This document shows positions 45,890 to 55,035 of a stretch of DNA of 64,000 bases, piece by piece. A program made the position numbers and the translations under genes. The notes beneath the pieces were generated by a model. It searched no databases and was not told where the DNA came from. It was given only the letters and a program-made list of their open reading frames with translations. Where the stretch lies: positions 3,100,001 through 3,164,000 of the forward strand of contig NZ_CP041036.1 in the NCBI RefSeq assembly GCF_006385555.1, written 5' to 3'. Position 1 is the first letter of the stretch. Every line of letters begins with the position of its first letter. Source of the DNA: Shewanella polaris. Lineage in GTDB: Bacteria > Pseudomonadota > Gammaproteobacteria > Enterobacterales > Shewanellaceae.

Positions 45890-46561
45890 ATGTTCAGCCA
45901 ACTCAGTTTCGACTTTTTAAACAGCTTAGCCATTAACAACGATAGAGAATGGTTCAAAGCCAATCAACAGCAATACGAAGATCAAGTTAGAACACCAGCA
46001 TTACAGTTTATAGAAGCCATGCAAGGGCCTATTTTAGGCATGTCTCCACGCTTCACCGCTGTGGCTAAAAAAGTCGGTGGTAGCTTAATGCGTCCACAAC
46101 GCGACAGTCGCTTTAGTAAAGATAAAACACCCTATAAAACTAATGTCGGCATTCAGTTTAAACACTTTCAAGCCAAAGATGTCCATGCTCCGGGGTTTTA
46201 TGTTCACATCGCTAATGATGAATGCTTCATTGCCGCGGGCATTTGGCACCCAGAATCAAAATATCTCAATGCCATTCGTCATTGTATTGATGAAAACCCT
46301 AATGCTTATCAAAAAGCATTGGCTCAACTATCGCAAGCAGGATTTGAATTAACGGGAGATAGTTTAATTAGACCTCCACGAGGATTTGATAAAAATCACC
46401 CAATGATTGACGAGCTCAGACGCAAAGACTTTATTGCCATCAAACCAATTAGCTCACAACAAGTATGTCAGGCTGATTTTGTTGAATTTTGTAACCAAGA
46501 ATATCAACATACACGCGCCTTGATGGCTTACTTATGTTTTGCATTAGATTTAGACTTTTAA
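45890..46561 (+). CDS. DUF2461 (TIGR02453 family) protein
   Basis: The 223-residue protein has the DUF2461 opening FDFLNSLAINNDREWFKAN and the internal segment PQRDSRFSKDKTPYKTNVG. Its length is typical. The function is unknown; no signal peptide or membrane helix is visible. An AAAAAGG ribosome site precedes the ATG. It is monocistronic as far as the sequence shows. Confidence 0.9.
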   Translation: MFSQLSFDFLNSLAINNDREWFKANQQQYEDQVRTPALQFIEAMQGPILGMSPRFTAVAKKVGGSLMRPQRDSRFSKDKTPYKTNVGIQFKHFQAKDVHAPGFYVHIANDECFIAAGIWHPESKYLNAIRHCIDENPNAYQKALAQLSQAGFELTGDSLIRPPRGFDKNHPMIDELRRKDFIAIKPISSQQVCQADFVEFCNQEYQHTRALMAYLCFALDLDF

Positions 46562-46640
46562 TTATCAGTAACAATTGTGACAACAAGAGAGTTTTACTCC
46601 GTTGACACTATTGTTACTGGAAATGTAATAGCACAATTAT

Positions 46641-46681
46641 ATGGTAATCTTCTGAAGTCATTCACTTTAGAAGATTACCAT
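46641..46681. repeat. Strong intergenic hairpin with 18-bp stem
   Basis: ATGGTAATCTTCT (46641-46653) and AGAAGATTACCAT (46669-46681) are perfectly complementary. The inner GAAGT/ACTTT extends the stem to 18 pairs with one G-U, around a CATTC loop. There is no T-tract. A 9-bp inverted pair CAGTAACAA (46566-46574)/TTGTTACTG (46611-46619) lies just before it. Confidence 0.7.
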
Positions 46682-46809
46682 TAAGTATTAGGTGATTTTG
46701 TAGCATCACAGTTTTAGAGCATCATTTAGATAAGCCATGTTAAACTAGCAGAAAATAGTCTTCAGAACAGCATATTGTTATTTGCTGTCCAGTAACCTCA
46801 GGTCAATTC

Positions 46810-48186
46810 ATGAGTCATAATATTCCCGCCATGTCTAACGCAACAACATCAGACGATAAATATGTGCAAGACATCGCTGTGACCACACCAGCACAAAAAC
46901 GTGCCCTAAGTTACGCTACAACCATTGCGATGCTATTTGACCAGGTCATTACCACAAGCATGCCTGCAGATAGAATCATCGGCCAATATTTTCGTGAACA
47001 TAAAAAGCATGGTTCTAAAGATAGACGAGTGATCCGTGAAAGTTTGTTTGGGCTATTTCGTTGGAGGGGCTGGTTAAACCAATTAGACTCAGGTCAAAAA
47101 CATTCTACCTGGTTTCAACAACTAAGCACCTGTGCGATGTTAGAGCAACATCAGTGGAGTGACATAATCAGTGCTTGGAATGAATTTGCACAATGGCCTC
47201 AAACTCGCGCAGACCAAATACAACTAGAACACAAAGCATCTTTGAATGACAAATTGAGCGCATTTGCAACATTAAGCGGCATTACTACCAGCCAAATCAC
47301 CCAACTGTTACCACAATGGTTTTGGCAGCTTTGTCCTGTCGTAGAAGCCGAACAATATGCTGTTGTTAACGCAATGAGCAGTCGACCACCAATATGGGCT
47401 CGTGCACAAACACTGTCGACAGCAAAAGTGATTGAGTCTCTTAGACAAGCGGGTGTTGAAGCAGAAGCTAGCCGTTACTTTTCAGATGCCATAAGTTTGG
47501 GCCATAAAAGTATTAACCTAAATGAGATAAGTCTTTATAAGCAAGGTCATATTGAAATTCAAGATTTAGCCTCGCAAGTCATTGGCCAAATTTGCCAACC
47601 AAGTAGCCATGAAAAATGGTGGGATGCTTGCAGTGGTGCTGGTGGTAAAACCCTGCAGTTATACTCATTAATGTCACAACAAAATGTCCCCATCACTGGC
47701 AACATTATTGCATCTGACATTCGCCGCAAACCATTAGAAGAACTACGTAAACGCGCCAATCGCGCAGGTTTTGAGAACATTAGTGTTGTACCTTGGAAGG
47801 GCGATGAATTACCAGTAGATGCTAATGCCTTTGATGGTGTTTTAGTTGATGCTCCATGTAGCTGTACTGGTACTTGGCGTCGTAATCCTGATATGCGCTG
47901 GCTTGATGATGCCAGTGCGATAATAGACAAACCAATACTACAATTAGCCATTTTACGTCGTAGTGCCGCAGCAGTAAAATCAGGCGGTAAATTGATTTAT
48001 GCAACTTGCTCTTTATCACCGAGTGAAAATGAGCAAATAGTGCAAGACTTCTTATCTGAAACCACTGAGTTTGAGCTAGAATCAGTCACCCATCCTTTTA
48101 CCGGCCAACAATGCGATATGTTAACAATTTGGCCTCAGCAAGCTGATAGCGATGGTATGTTTGTCGCTAAGATGCGTCGTAAATAG
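46810..48186 (+). CDS. RsmB/NOP-family RNA 5-methylcytosine methyltransferase
   Basis: The 458-residue SAM-dependent methyltransferase has, in order: an N-terminal RNA-binding/helical region (ending near 240), the SAM-binding segment WWDACSGAGGKTLQL (about 274-288), motif IV DAPCSCTGTWRRNP with its cysteine, and motif VI YATCSLSPSENEQ with the catalytic-nucleophile cysteine. This matches the Nol1/Nop2/Sun family that methylates rRNA or tRNA cytosines. It is not clearly RsmB or RsmF, so I give no symbol. Met8 is an alternative start. An intrinsic terminator follows within 25 bases. Confidence 0.88.
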   Translation: MSHNIPAMSNATTSDDKYVQDIAVTTPAQKRALSYATTIAMLFDQVITTSMPADRIIGQYFREHKKHGSKDRRVIRESLFGLFRWRGWLNQLDSGQKHSTWFQQLSTCAMLEQHQWSDIISAWNEFAQWPQTRADQIQLEHKASLNDKLSAFATLSGITTSQITQLLPQWFWQLCPVVEAEQYAVVNAMSSRPPIWARAQTLSTAKVIESLRQAGVEAEASRYFSDAISLGHKSINLNEISLYKQGHIEIQDLASQVIGQICQPSSHEKWWDACSGAGGKTLQLYSLMSQQNVPITGNIIASDIRRKPLEELRKRANRAGFENISVVPWKGDELPVDANAFDGVLVDAPCSCTGTWRRNPDMRWLDDASAIIDKPILQLAILRRSAAAVKSGGKLIYATCSLSPSENEQIVQDFLSETTEFELESVTHPFTGQQCDMLTIWPQQADSDGMFVAKMRRK

Positions 48187-48208
48187 CATACTTCACTAAA
48201 GATAAACT

Positions 48209-48237
48209 AAAAAAGCCATCATATTGATGGCTTTTTT
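48209..48237. terminator. Bidirectional terminator
   Basis: AAAAAAGCCATCA (48209-48221) and TGATGGCTTTTTT (48225-48237) form a 13-bp perfect stem with a TAT loop. It serves the convergent RNA methyltransferase gene and the chemotaxis operon. Confidence 0.93.
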
Positions 48238-48267
48238 ATTATGGAAAGTTAGACAGGCAACACTCGA

Positions 48268-48666
48268 CTATTTGCGATGTATACGAAGTATCAATTCAGC
48301 TTCTGCTTTCGGCAGTTCGCACTCTTGCATTAACTCATCAATTCCTGCGCCTAAGCCCACCATTTTAACAGCCCGAGAATATAATTTTGCTTGTGGATCT
48401 TGTTGGCTGGCTTCTTCAAGCATGTCAGATTGTTTAGAAAGTTTTTTCTCTAATTCAACAACCCGTCTACCAACACCGATTGTACCACTGCGCAATTCGT
48501 GTAATTCACGCTTAACAGCTTCCCGTTGACGATCACTTTCTTTTACAAGTACTGTCAGAGCATCAACTTTTTTCTTCAATTTACTCGACTGTTTTTGTAA
48601 ATAAAGAACCAAGCCAAGACATGCAATCACGTACACTAAAGCTGCAATTAGAAATTCATCACCCAT
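48268..48666 (-). CDS. DUF2802 membrane-anchored coiled-coil protein
   Basis: The start at ATG 48666 gives 132 residues. One N-terminal membrane helix (about 5-22, LIAALVYVIACLGLVLYL) is followed by a coiled coil (about 28-85). The C-terminal DUF2802 domain (LYSRAVKMVGLGAGIDELMQ, about 95-130) resembles a helix-turn-helix-like fold. The longer frame to 48726 crosses a terminator hairpin and is unlikely. DUF2802 proteins are regularly found at the end of polar flagellar/chemotaxis operons in Vibrio, Shewanella and Pseudomonas. Their role is not settled. Confidence 0.85.
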   Translation of the reverse strand: MGDEFLIAALVYVIACLGLVLYLQKQSSKLKKKVDALTVLVKESDRQREAVKRELHELRSGTIGVGRRVVELEKKLSKQSDMLEEASQQDPQAKLYSRAVKMVGLGAGIDELMQECELPKAEAELILRIHRK

Positions 48667-48710
48667 TAATATACCTATGTTGGAATTACCTAAACACAAA
48701 GCTAAAGCAA

Positions 48711-48741
48711 AACAAAAAGCCAACAATCATTAGGTTGGCTT
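48711..48741 (-). terminator. Intrinsic terminator after cheW
   Basis: On the minus strand AAGCCAAC pairs with GTTGGCTT around a nine-base loop, followed by TTTTTGTTTTG. It lies between the cheW stop and the DUF2802 start, so DUF2802 probably relies on read-through or its own promoter. Confidence 0.8.
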
Positions 48742-48758
48742 GTTTTATTAGAAGGTGT

Positions 48759-49253
48759 TTAAATTTGAGTTAATTCAACCCATTCATCGTCAGATAATAA
48801 CTTATCTAAATCAACTAAAATTAATAGTTCATTATCCCGATTACTCACGCCTTGAATATATTTAGCACTTTCTTCAGTACCCACATTCGGTGCGTTATCA
48901 ATTTCTGAGCGACGTAAATAAACCACTTCAGCGACGCTATCAACCAAAATACCAATAACTTGTTTTTCAGCTTCAATGATAACCACTCGAGTAGAATCAT
49001 CTAGTTCAGCTGATGGCAAACCAAAACGTGAACGTGTATCGATTACGGTTACCACGTTTCCGCGGAGGTTAATAATCCCTAACACATAATCTGGTGCACC
49101 TGGTACAGGAGCAATTTCGGTGTAACGTAATATTTCTTGAACTTGCATTACGTTAATACCGTAGGTTTCATTATCTAGCTTAAATATAACCCATTGTAAT
49201 ACTAAATCGTCTTTAGCTGCAGTAGCCGCTGCTACACTTCTAGAATTGCTCAT
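48759..49253 (-). CDS. cheW: CheW chemotaxis coupling protein
   Basis: The 164-residue protein consists of one CheW domain (VLQWVIFKLDNETYGINVMQ onward), with the conserved PGAPDYVLGIINLRGNVVTVID segment split across residues about 55-76. It links chemoreceptors to CheA in polar arrays. It follows parP after two bases. Confidence 0.95.
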   Translation of the reverse strand: MSNSRSVAAATAAKDDLVLQWVIFKLDNETYGINVMQVQEILRYTEIAPVPGAPDYVLGIINLRGNVVTVIDTRSRFGLPSAELDDSTRVVIIEAEKQVIGILVDSVAEVVYLRRSEIDNAPNVGTEESAKYIQGVSNRDNELLILVDLDKLLSDDEWVELTQI

Positions 49254-49255
49254 AG

Positions 49256-50323
49256 TTAACCTCGGTCAATCGAATCCTGACAACCTAAACCTGCATCAAG
49301 CATTTTGATTAATGCTTGAACATGTAAAATGCCACACATTTGTTGTTTTACTACCCCAGCAAGCCAAGGACGCTTACCCGGTTTTTCACGCCAATTGACG
49401 TGTGATTTATCTATTTTAACGGCATTAACTAACGATTCGCACGTTAATCCCCACTGACTATCTTCAAGCATAACAAGATATTGATAATTTACAGCTTGTG
49501 CTAATTCTGGTGTATATTTTTCAGGCATCACCCATGCACAGGTATCAACCACATTTATTTTACTGTCGCGATGGGTTTGCACTCCCATAAACCAAGAGGG
49601 CCTACCAATCAGATGGTTTATCTTCTCAATTTTAATAATTCCACCTAAGCTCACCAGTGGAACAGCTAACGTTAATCCCGCGACATTAAAGAATAACACT
49701 TGAAACTCATCATCGAGTACTTCTTGTAAATCATGAGTAATACTCGGCGGTTGATGCCCAACCTGAGTTTGTGGCACAGTGTTTTCATGTACCGCTGCCT
49801 CCGCCACCAACTGATCATGCTTAATAATAGCGTCTTTTATGTCAGTACGTGAACTTTCATTAATTTTTATATCGACTAACGGCTTGATTTCTTTAACCGT
49901 TAGTTGTGTTTTTTGTATTTCTACATTATCCGCTACCGTTTTGGGTTCAATCTGACTGATAGCTTGACGAACACGATCAGAGCTAGCTTTAATTTGTTGC
50001 GATATATCAACTTCTGTTTTGGGTTTAGACACCGCAGACAGTAATTTTTCCAACGCAAGTTTATCAACATTGGTAGTCGGTTCAGCATATAACCTCTTAT
50101 TAGCAATAACAGGAGCAGATTTCGAAGATGTCAATTGTGAATAATGAGCCGATAATGCTATTTCTGCTGCACTTAAATTGACAGAACTACTAGTGATATC
50201 ATTTACGGGAGCCACAGGAATAGTTTGTTTTATCTCAGAGCTTTTTTCAGGAATAACTTTTGGCAGTTCCTGTAATAAAAGACTGAAATAATCAAAAACA
50301 GTTTCATCAACCGATTTTGACAT
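49256..50323 (-). CDS. parP: ParP, CheW-domain protein that anchors chemosensory arrays
   Basis: The 355-residue protein has a long, low-conservation, polar N-terminal region (1-200) and a C-terminal CheW-like domain (about 208-345; VLFFNVAGLTLAVPLVSLGG, GRPSWFMGVQTHRDSKINVVD). In Vibrio the protein in this position, ParP, binds ParC and CheA and holds arrays at the pole. The gene overlaps parC by 17 bases. Earlier annotations would call it CheW-like. The name ParP rests on layout and context. Confidence 0.85.
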   Translation of the reverse strand: MSKSVDETVFDYFSLLLQELPKVIPEKSSEIKQTIPVAPVNDITSSSVNLSAAEIALSAHYSQLTSSKSAPVIANKRLYAEPTTNVDKLALEKLLSAVSKPKTEVDISQQIKASSDRVRQAISQIEPKTVADNVEIQKTQLTVKEIKPLVDIKINESSRTDIKDAIIKHDQLVAEAAVHENTVPQTQVGHQPPSITHDLQEVLDDEFQVLFFNVAGLTLAVPLVSLGGIIKIEKINHLIGRPSWFMGVQTHRDSKINVVDTCAWVMPEKYTPELAQAVNYQYLVMLEDSQWGLTCESLVNAVKIDKSHVNWREKPGKRPWLAGVVKQQMCGILHVQALIKMLDAGLGCQDSIDRG

Positions 50324-51101
50324 GATTGAACTCCCGAGAATATAAAAAATCTAGCAGGCGATTATATGCTTTTACACCTCGGCTACTGGCAGAATAATGT
50401 GATGCTGGTAAATGAGCCAAGCTCGCGTCTCTAAATTTAGTATCCACAGGAATCACGTCATCAGGCCAGAGCATTGGACCATATTGATCCTGTAAAAATT
50501 GCAGTGCTATTGGGGAGGCTTTTGTACGTTTGTCATACATAGTGGGTAAAACAGTATAGCTATAACGAGTTGTTTTAGAGCGTCCCATGATTTCCATGGT
50601 TTTTACCATACGCTCAAGTCCTTTTATGGCCAAAAACTCAGTTTGAACAGGAATAATAATATGATTACTTGCCGCTAATGCATTAACCATTAGCACCCCT
50701 AAAACGGGTGGGCAATCGATAATAGCCACATCATACTGTTCTTCAACCAATGCTAATAGATTTCGTAGCACTAAGCCCATTCCTTCTTGATGGCCTAATG
50801 ATCGGTCTAATGTCGCTAACGCCATATTTGCCGGAATAATGTCCAAACCTTCAATTTGAGTTGGAATAACATTTTGTAAAATGTACTCTTTGGTCAACGA
50901 CTGATGCTGCAAAAATACATTATAAAGTGAACTAGGCACTTCGTCAGAATCTATACCCAAATAATAGCCAAGAGAGGCGTGAGGATCGGTGTCAATCATC
51001 AACACACGTTGACCACGCTTAACCAATGACCCGGCTAAACTGGCTACTGTGGTGGTTTTACCTACGCCACCTTTTTGGTTAGCTACCGTCCATACTTTCA
51101 A
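50307..51101 (-). CDS. parC: ParC, ParA-like ATPase for polar localisation of chemotaxis arrays
   Basis: The 264-residue ParA/MinD-family ATPase has a deviant Walker A NQKGGVGKTTTVASLAG at the N-terminus, DTDPHASLGYYL (Walker A'), and IIDCPPVLGVLMVNALAA (Walker B region). Located in the chemotaxis operon before a CheW-domain protein, it corresponds to ParC of Vibrio and the Soj-like proteins of Pseudomonas. It overlaps parP. Not to be confused with the topoisomerase ParC. Confidence 0.88.
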   Translation of the reverse strand: MKVWTVANQKGGVGKTTTVASLAGSLVKRGQRVLMIDTDPHASLGYYLGIDSDEVPSSLYNVFLQHQSLTKEYILQNVIPTQIEGLDIIPANMALATLDRSLGHQEGMGLVLRNLLALVEEQYDVAIIDCPPVLGVLMVNALAASNHIIIPVQTEFLAIKGLERMVKTMEIMGRSKTTRYSYTVLPTMYDKRTKASPIALQFLQDQYGPMLWPDDVIPVDTKFRDASLAHLPASHYSASSRGVKAYNRLLDFLYSREFNHVKIG

Positions 51102-51146
51102 AAAAGCCTCTCAACTTATCATAATGATGCGGTTATCGAATAATGA

Positions 51147-51611
51147 CTACTGTTTATCTTGCTTATCATCACGGGTTGTTACACGAATACCACCGTTGGA
51201 TAAGCGGATCACTTTAACCCCTTGAGCATTCTCCGATACTATAACGTCTTGCCTTTTCAACTCAGCAGAAGCATCAGTATCATTCTTAGTGTTATCAACT
51301 TCAGTTAGCGATTCACTATCTAAAGCTCCTGGTCCCAATAACACGCTTTGTGTTTGATCTTTTCTTGCAGACGATATCATTGCTTGTGTCTGTTCAGGGT
51401 GTTGAGTCAACCAATGAGCAATATTAGCAGCTTGGTCTTCAGGTACCATCAACAATACTTGAGAAGCCGTTAAACGTAAAACATCTTGCTCTAATAATGT
51501 GACTTTACGATGAGCATTAATATATAAACCCGCTAATACTAATATAACAATAAAGGATAAAAACAGTCCCAGCATAAGCTTAGTCTGTAAAGAGTATTCA
51601 GACTTAGCCAC
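51147..51611 (-). CDS. Membrane-anchored protein of unknown function in the chemotaxis operon
   Basis: The 154-residue protein has one N-terminal membrane helix (about 10-28, [20 protein letters not shown]). A short periplasmic or cytoplasmic domain follows with [20 protein letters not shown] and a C-terminal strand region [20 protein letters not shown] do not recognise a named family. The ATG overlaps the cheB stop by eight bases, so it belongs to the operon. A placement between cheB and parC seems to be conserved in Shewanella-like gene orders; I recall this but did not check it. Confidence 0.78.
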   Translation of the reverse strand: MAKSEYSLQTKLMLGLFLSFIVILVLAGLYINAHRKVTLLEQDVLRLTASQVLLMVPEDQAANIAHWLTQHPEQTQAMISSARKDQTQSVLLGPGALDSESLTEVDNTKNDTDASAELKRQDVIVSENAQGVKVIRLSNGGIRVTTRDDKQDKQ

Positions 51612-52797
51612 GACTAGACTCTTTTAAAATGGCTTCAGCCATATGTTCTAGCGCAATAGAGTGAGTGGATATCCCCGCTGAAGCTACAGCTTGCGGCATT
51701 CCATATACCACACAACTCGCTTCATCTTGTGCCCAAATAGTAGCACCAGCAGACTTTAACATTCTAGCCCCTTCTCTACCATCAGCTCCCATACCCGTTA
51801 ATATAACGGCTAAAACATCACCGCCAAAAGCTTTAGATGCTGACGCAAAAGTAATATCCACAGATGGTTTATAATTCATTTCAGGGGTTCCTGGAATCAC
51901 TTTTAACCTTCCGCTCATACCGTTTCGATCAATCATCAATTGCATTCCCCCAGGCGCTAAATAGGCACAACCAGGACGTATTACATCACCATTTTCGGCC
52001 TCTTTGACTTCGATTCTACACAAAGTATTTAACCGTGCAGCAAATGCAGGCGTAAAAGCCGCAGGCATGTGTTGGATCAACACTATCGGATGGGGATAAT
52101 TGGCTGGAAATGCGGTTAACACTTTTTGTAATGCCACCGGACCGCCTGTTGATGTTCCAATCAATAAGACTTTATATTGCTTGCCACTGGCTCGAATAGA
52201 CGATACTGAAGAGGTGGCTTGATTAGCTGTCTGACGTTCCGGAACTGGAGTCGCTATACTTGAACGAGTTGCAGTGGTTGAATTCAAACGACTACTTAGA
52301 GGACGAGATAACGGCTTTGCTTCTTTATCAGCAACCGTTGTTCGACGAGGTTCAGGTGCATTTACAGAAGTAGACGTTAACGTACTAGAACGATACATTC
52401 TACGTCGCCCTAATGCTTTAATTCGTTGCTGTAATAAAAAAATTGCATCATCTTTATTAGTGGCAATATCTTCAAAACGTTTAGGCAAAAAATCTAATGC
52501 GCCGGCTTCTAACGCATCAAGAGTCGCTTTGGCTCCATCATGCGTTAATGATGAAAACATTAAAATTGGAGTAGGATTATTAGCCATGATTTCACGGACA
52601 GCAGTTATACCGTCCATCACAGGCATTTCAATATCCATCGTAATGACTTGAGGCTTTAACTTTGCAGCCATATCAACAGCTTCTTTGCCATTAACAGCAA
52701 CGGCAATGACCTCGAGATCAGGATCTTGATTAACAATCTCACTGACTCGACGTCGAAAAAAACTAGAATCATCTACAACTAGTACTTTTATGGCCAT
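51604..52797 (-). CDS. cheB: CheB, chemoreceptor glutamate methylesterase
   Basis: The 397-residue protein combines an N-terminal response-regulator domain (Asp9, Asp10, phosphoacceptor Asp55 in [12 protein letters not shown]) and a C-terminal methylesterase (about 205-395). The esterase shows [31 protein letters not shown] and [14 protein letters not shown], carrying the Ser-His-Asp triad. A Ser/Thr/Arg-rich linker joins them. It resets receptor methylation after phosphorylation by CheA. Confidence 0.97.
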   Translation of the reverse strand: MAIKVLVVDDSSFFRRRVSEIVNQDPDLEVIAVAVNGKEAVDMAAKLKPQVITMDIEMPVMDGITAVREIMANNPTPILMFSSLTHDGAKATLDALEAGALDFLPKRFEDIATNKDDAIFLLQQRIKALGRRRMYRSSTLTSTSVNAPEPRRTTVADKEAKPLSRPLSSRLNSTTATRSSIATPVPERQTANQATSSVSSIRASGKQYKVLLIGTSTGGPVALQKVLTAFPANYPHPIVLIQHMPAAFTPAFAARLNTLCRIEVKEAENGDVIRPGCAYLAPGGMQLMIDRNGMSGRLKVIPGTPEMNYKPSVDITFASASKAFGGDVLAVILTGMGADGREGARMLKSAGATIWAQDEASCVVYGMPQAVASAGISTHSIALEHMAEAILKESSRG

Positions 52798-52827
52798 TTA
52801 AGTCCTTAAATAATGGAACTTTTGTTG

Positions 52828-55020
52828 TTATTTTCTGCTCTTTGCATAATGTTTTAGTAACCCAGGGACATCTAAAATAAGTGCAATACCACCATCAGAT
52901 GTAATTGTCGCGCCAGCCATTCCTGGTGTACCTTGTAACATGCTACCAAGCGGTTTAATGACCACTTCTTCTTGGCCAATCAACGCATCAACAACAAAAC
53001 CAATTTGCATAGTACCGAGCTGAACAATCACAACATGGCCTCGTTTTTTGTCACCGTGTTTAAACGTCGACTTTTTACTGTGCAGCCAATGCTCTAAATA
53101 AAATAGTGGTACAGCCTTATTACGGAAAATAACCGTCAGTTGGCCATCAACAATATTGGTATTTTTTAAATCCAAATTAAAGATTTCATTCACACTCGAT
53201 AATGGTAATGCAAATACTTGATTAGAAACATCAACCATTAATGTCGGCATAATAGCTAAGGTCAATGGCACTTTAATTTCAAGTACCGTGCCCTTGCCTT
53301 TCATCGAATCAATATAAACAGTACCGTTGAGTTGGTTAATGCGGGTTTTCACCACATCCATACCCACTCCGCGGCCTGAAATATCTGAAATTTCAACCTT
53401 TGTTGAAAAGCCTGGGGCAAAAATAAGGTTATAAGCTTCGTTATCAGTCATTCTCGAGGCGGCATCTTCATCTAACACACCACGACTGATTGCAATTTGT
53501 TTTAGTTTCTCAGGGTCCATTCCTGCACCATCATCCTCAATTTTAAGCAGGATATGGTCACCTTCTTGGCTAGCAGATAAAGTAATAGTACCTGTCCGAG
53601 ATTTGCCACTTGCTTCACGCGTAATCGGCATTTCGATACCATGATCGACTGAGTTACGCACTAAATGGACTAAAGGATCGGCTAATGCCTCGACTAAATT
53701 CTTATCAAGATCCGTATCCTCACCAATCATAATTAAATCGATTTCTTTATTTAACGTTCGCGCTAGATCACGAACCACACGAGGGAATCGACCAAATACT
53801 TTCTTGATTGGTTGCATACGAGTCTTCATCACCGCGCCTTGTAAATCAGCGGTAACTAAATCAAGATTTGCGAGGGCCTTTGACATTTCCTCGTCTTCAC
53901 GATTAATGCCTAAACTAACCAATCGATTACGTACTAATACTAACTCACCAACCATATTCATGATTTCATCTAAACGAGCAGTATCTACACGAACCGTTGT
54001 TTCGCCTTGTGGAACAGAAGGCGCTTTCGCAGGAGCCTTATCTTTAACTGGCTCAACCTTTGGCGTGACTGCCGGTGGCGTTGCAGCAGGCTTGACGACA
54101 GGTGCCACTACAGATTTTTTAGTTTCTGTTTTAGCAGCAGTGACAGATGCGGCTTGCGTTTTAGCTACAGCTGGGGCACTCGCTTTACCATGCAACTCAT
54201 CTAAAAGACGTTCAAACTCATCATCAGTAATTTCATCTGAATCAACAAGAGGTTCAACAACAGGAGTACTTGCGGGTGGCTTAGCTGGAACAAGTGGATC
54301 AGATTTCTGTGTGAGTGAACCAGAACCGTGTAATTCATCTAGTAATGCTTCAAACTCGTCATCCGTAATTTCGTCGCTATTACTTGCCGCCGCTGGCTTT
54401 ACATTATCTTTTTTAACATCAGCCGCTTTAGATGATACCGGACTTTTCCCAGTACCATGTAAAGCATCAAGTAATGCCTCAAATTCGGACTCATCAATAT
54501 CATCAATACTGCCGGAACCAGACACTCCCCCTGATGAAGAAGTAATATCTTCGATGTGTTCAGGTTCGCTGGATTCTACAATATTCTCAATAGGCTCAAG
54601 TTCTTCAACTGTCATTTCTGAAGGTAAAGGTGCGCCTGAGCTTAATAATTTGAGTTTGGCGAGTAGCTCGGAATCTGCAGAATCTTGTTCTTGCCCCTGC
54701 TGAGTTTGAGCAAACATGGTATTAATAGCGTCGACCGCTTGCAAAATAATATCCATTAACTCTGCATTTACACCACGTTTGCCCGTGCGTAATAAATCGA
54801 ACGTATTTTCAGCTTCGTGACACACATCAACCATGGGTTTTAGGCTTAAAAAGCCTGCGCCACCCTTAACAGTGTGGAATCCACGGAAAATAGCATTAAG
54901 TAAATCACTGTCATCAGGATTATTTTCAAGAGCAACAAGTTGCTCTTGTAGAAGCTCTAAAATCTCGCCAGCTTCAATTAAAAAGTCCTGGAGTATCTCT
55001 TCATCAACATCAAAGGACAT
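52828..55020 (-). CDS. cheA: CheA, chemotaxis histidine kinase
   Basis: The 730-residue kinase has P1 with phospho-His49 in FHTVKGGAGF. A long linker carries three related motifs (about residues 173-189, 215-232 and 261-278, core EFEALLDELHG). Dimerisation, ATPase (HLVRNSVDHGIEMP, DDGAGMDPEKL, GRGVGMDVV) and CheW-like regulatory domains follow. Polar-array CheA proteins of Vibrio carry a ParP-interacting localisation domain in the same linker, so the motif triplet is a candidate ParP contact. The protein ends close to cheB. Confidence 0.97.
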   Translation of the reverse strand: MSFDVDEEILQDFLIEAGEILELLQEQLVALENNPDDSDLLNAIFRGFHTVKGGAGFLSLKPMVDVCHEAENTFDLLRTGKRGVNAELMDIILQAVDAINTMFAQTQQGQEQDSADSELLAKLKLLSSGAPLPSEMTVEELEPIENIVESSEPEHIEDITSSSGGVSGSGSIDDIDESEFEALLDALHGTGKSPVSSKAADVKKDNVKPAAASNSDEITDDEFEALLDELHGSGSLTQKSDPLVPAKPPASTPVVEPLVDSDEITDDEFERLLDELHGKASAPAVAKTQAASVTAAKTETKKSVVAPVVKPAATPPAVTPKVEPVKDKAPAKAPSVPQGETTVRVDTARLDEIMNMVGELVLVRNRLVSLGINREDEEMSKALANLDLVTADLQGAVMKTRMQPIKKVFGRFPRVVRDLARTLNKEIDLIMIGEDTDLDKNLVEALADPLVHLVRNSVDHGIEMPITREASGKSRTGTITLSASQEGDHILLKIEDDGAGMDPEKLKQIAISRGVLDEDAASRMTDNEAYNLIFAPGFSTKVEISDISGRGVGMDVVKTRINQLNGTVYIDSMKGKGTVLEIKVPLTLAIMPTLMVDVSNQVFALPLSSVNEIFNLDLKNTNIVDGQLTVIFRNKAVPLFYLEHWLHSKKSTFKHGDKKRGHVVIVQLGTMQIGFVVDALIGQEEVVIKPLGSMLQGTPGMAGATITSDGGIALILDVPGLLKHYAKSRK
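54187..54504 (-). repeat. Three-fold motif repeat in the CheA linker
   Basis: Three copies of a D/E-rich segment plus FEALLDxLHG (ESEFEALLDALHG, DDEFEALLDELHG, DDEFERLLDELHG) are separated by Pro/Ala/Lys-rich spacers of about 25-35 residues. The first copy is the most diverged. Confidence 0.88.
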
Positions 55021-55035
55021 TAAATTGACTCCTAA

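Noticed and set aside
40101..48190. pfaE phosphopantetheinyl transferase near the pfa genes
   Set aside because: None of the proteins here shows the Sfp-type motifs; the activating enzyme must be elsewhere, as in other Shewanella.
50307..51101. Chromosome-partition ParA or topoisomerase ParC
   Set aside because: The ATPase has no ParB partner nearby and sits in the chemotaxis operon beside a CheW-domain protein, so polar array localisation is the better reading.
53804..54703. 299-codon plus-strand open frame opposite cheA
   Set aside because: It is antisense to a well-supported kinase gene. Its Ser/Ala/Thr-rich composition is what the reverse of Glu/Ala/Asp codons gives, and no ribosome site or domain is seen.
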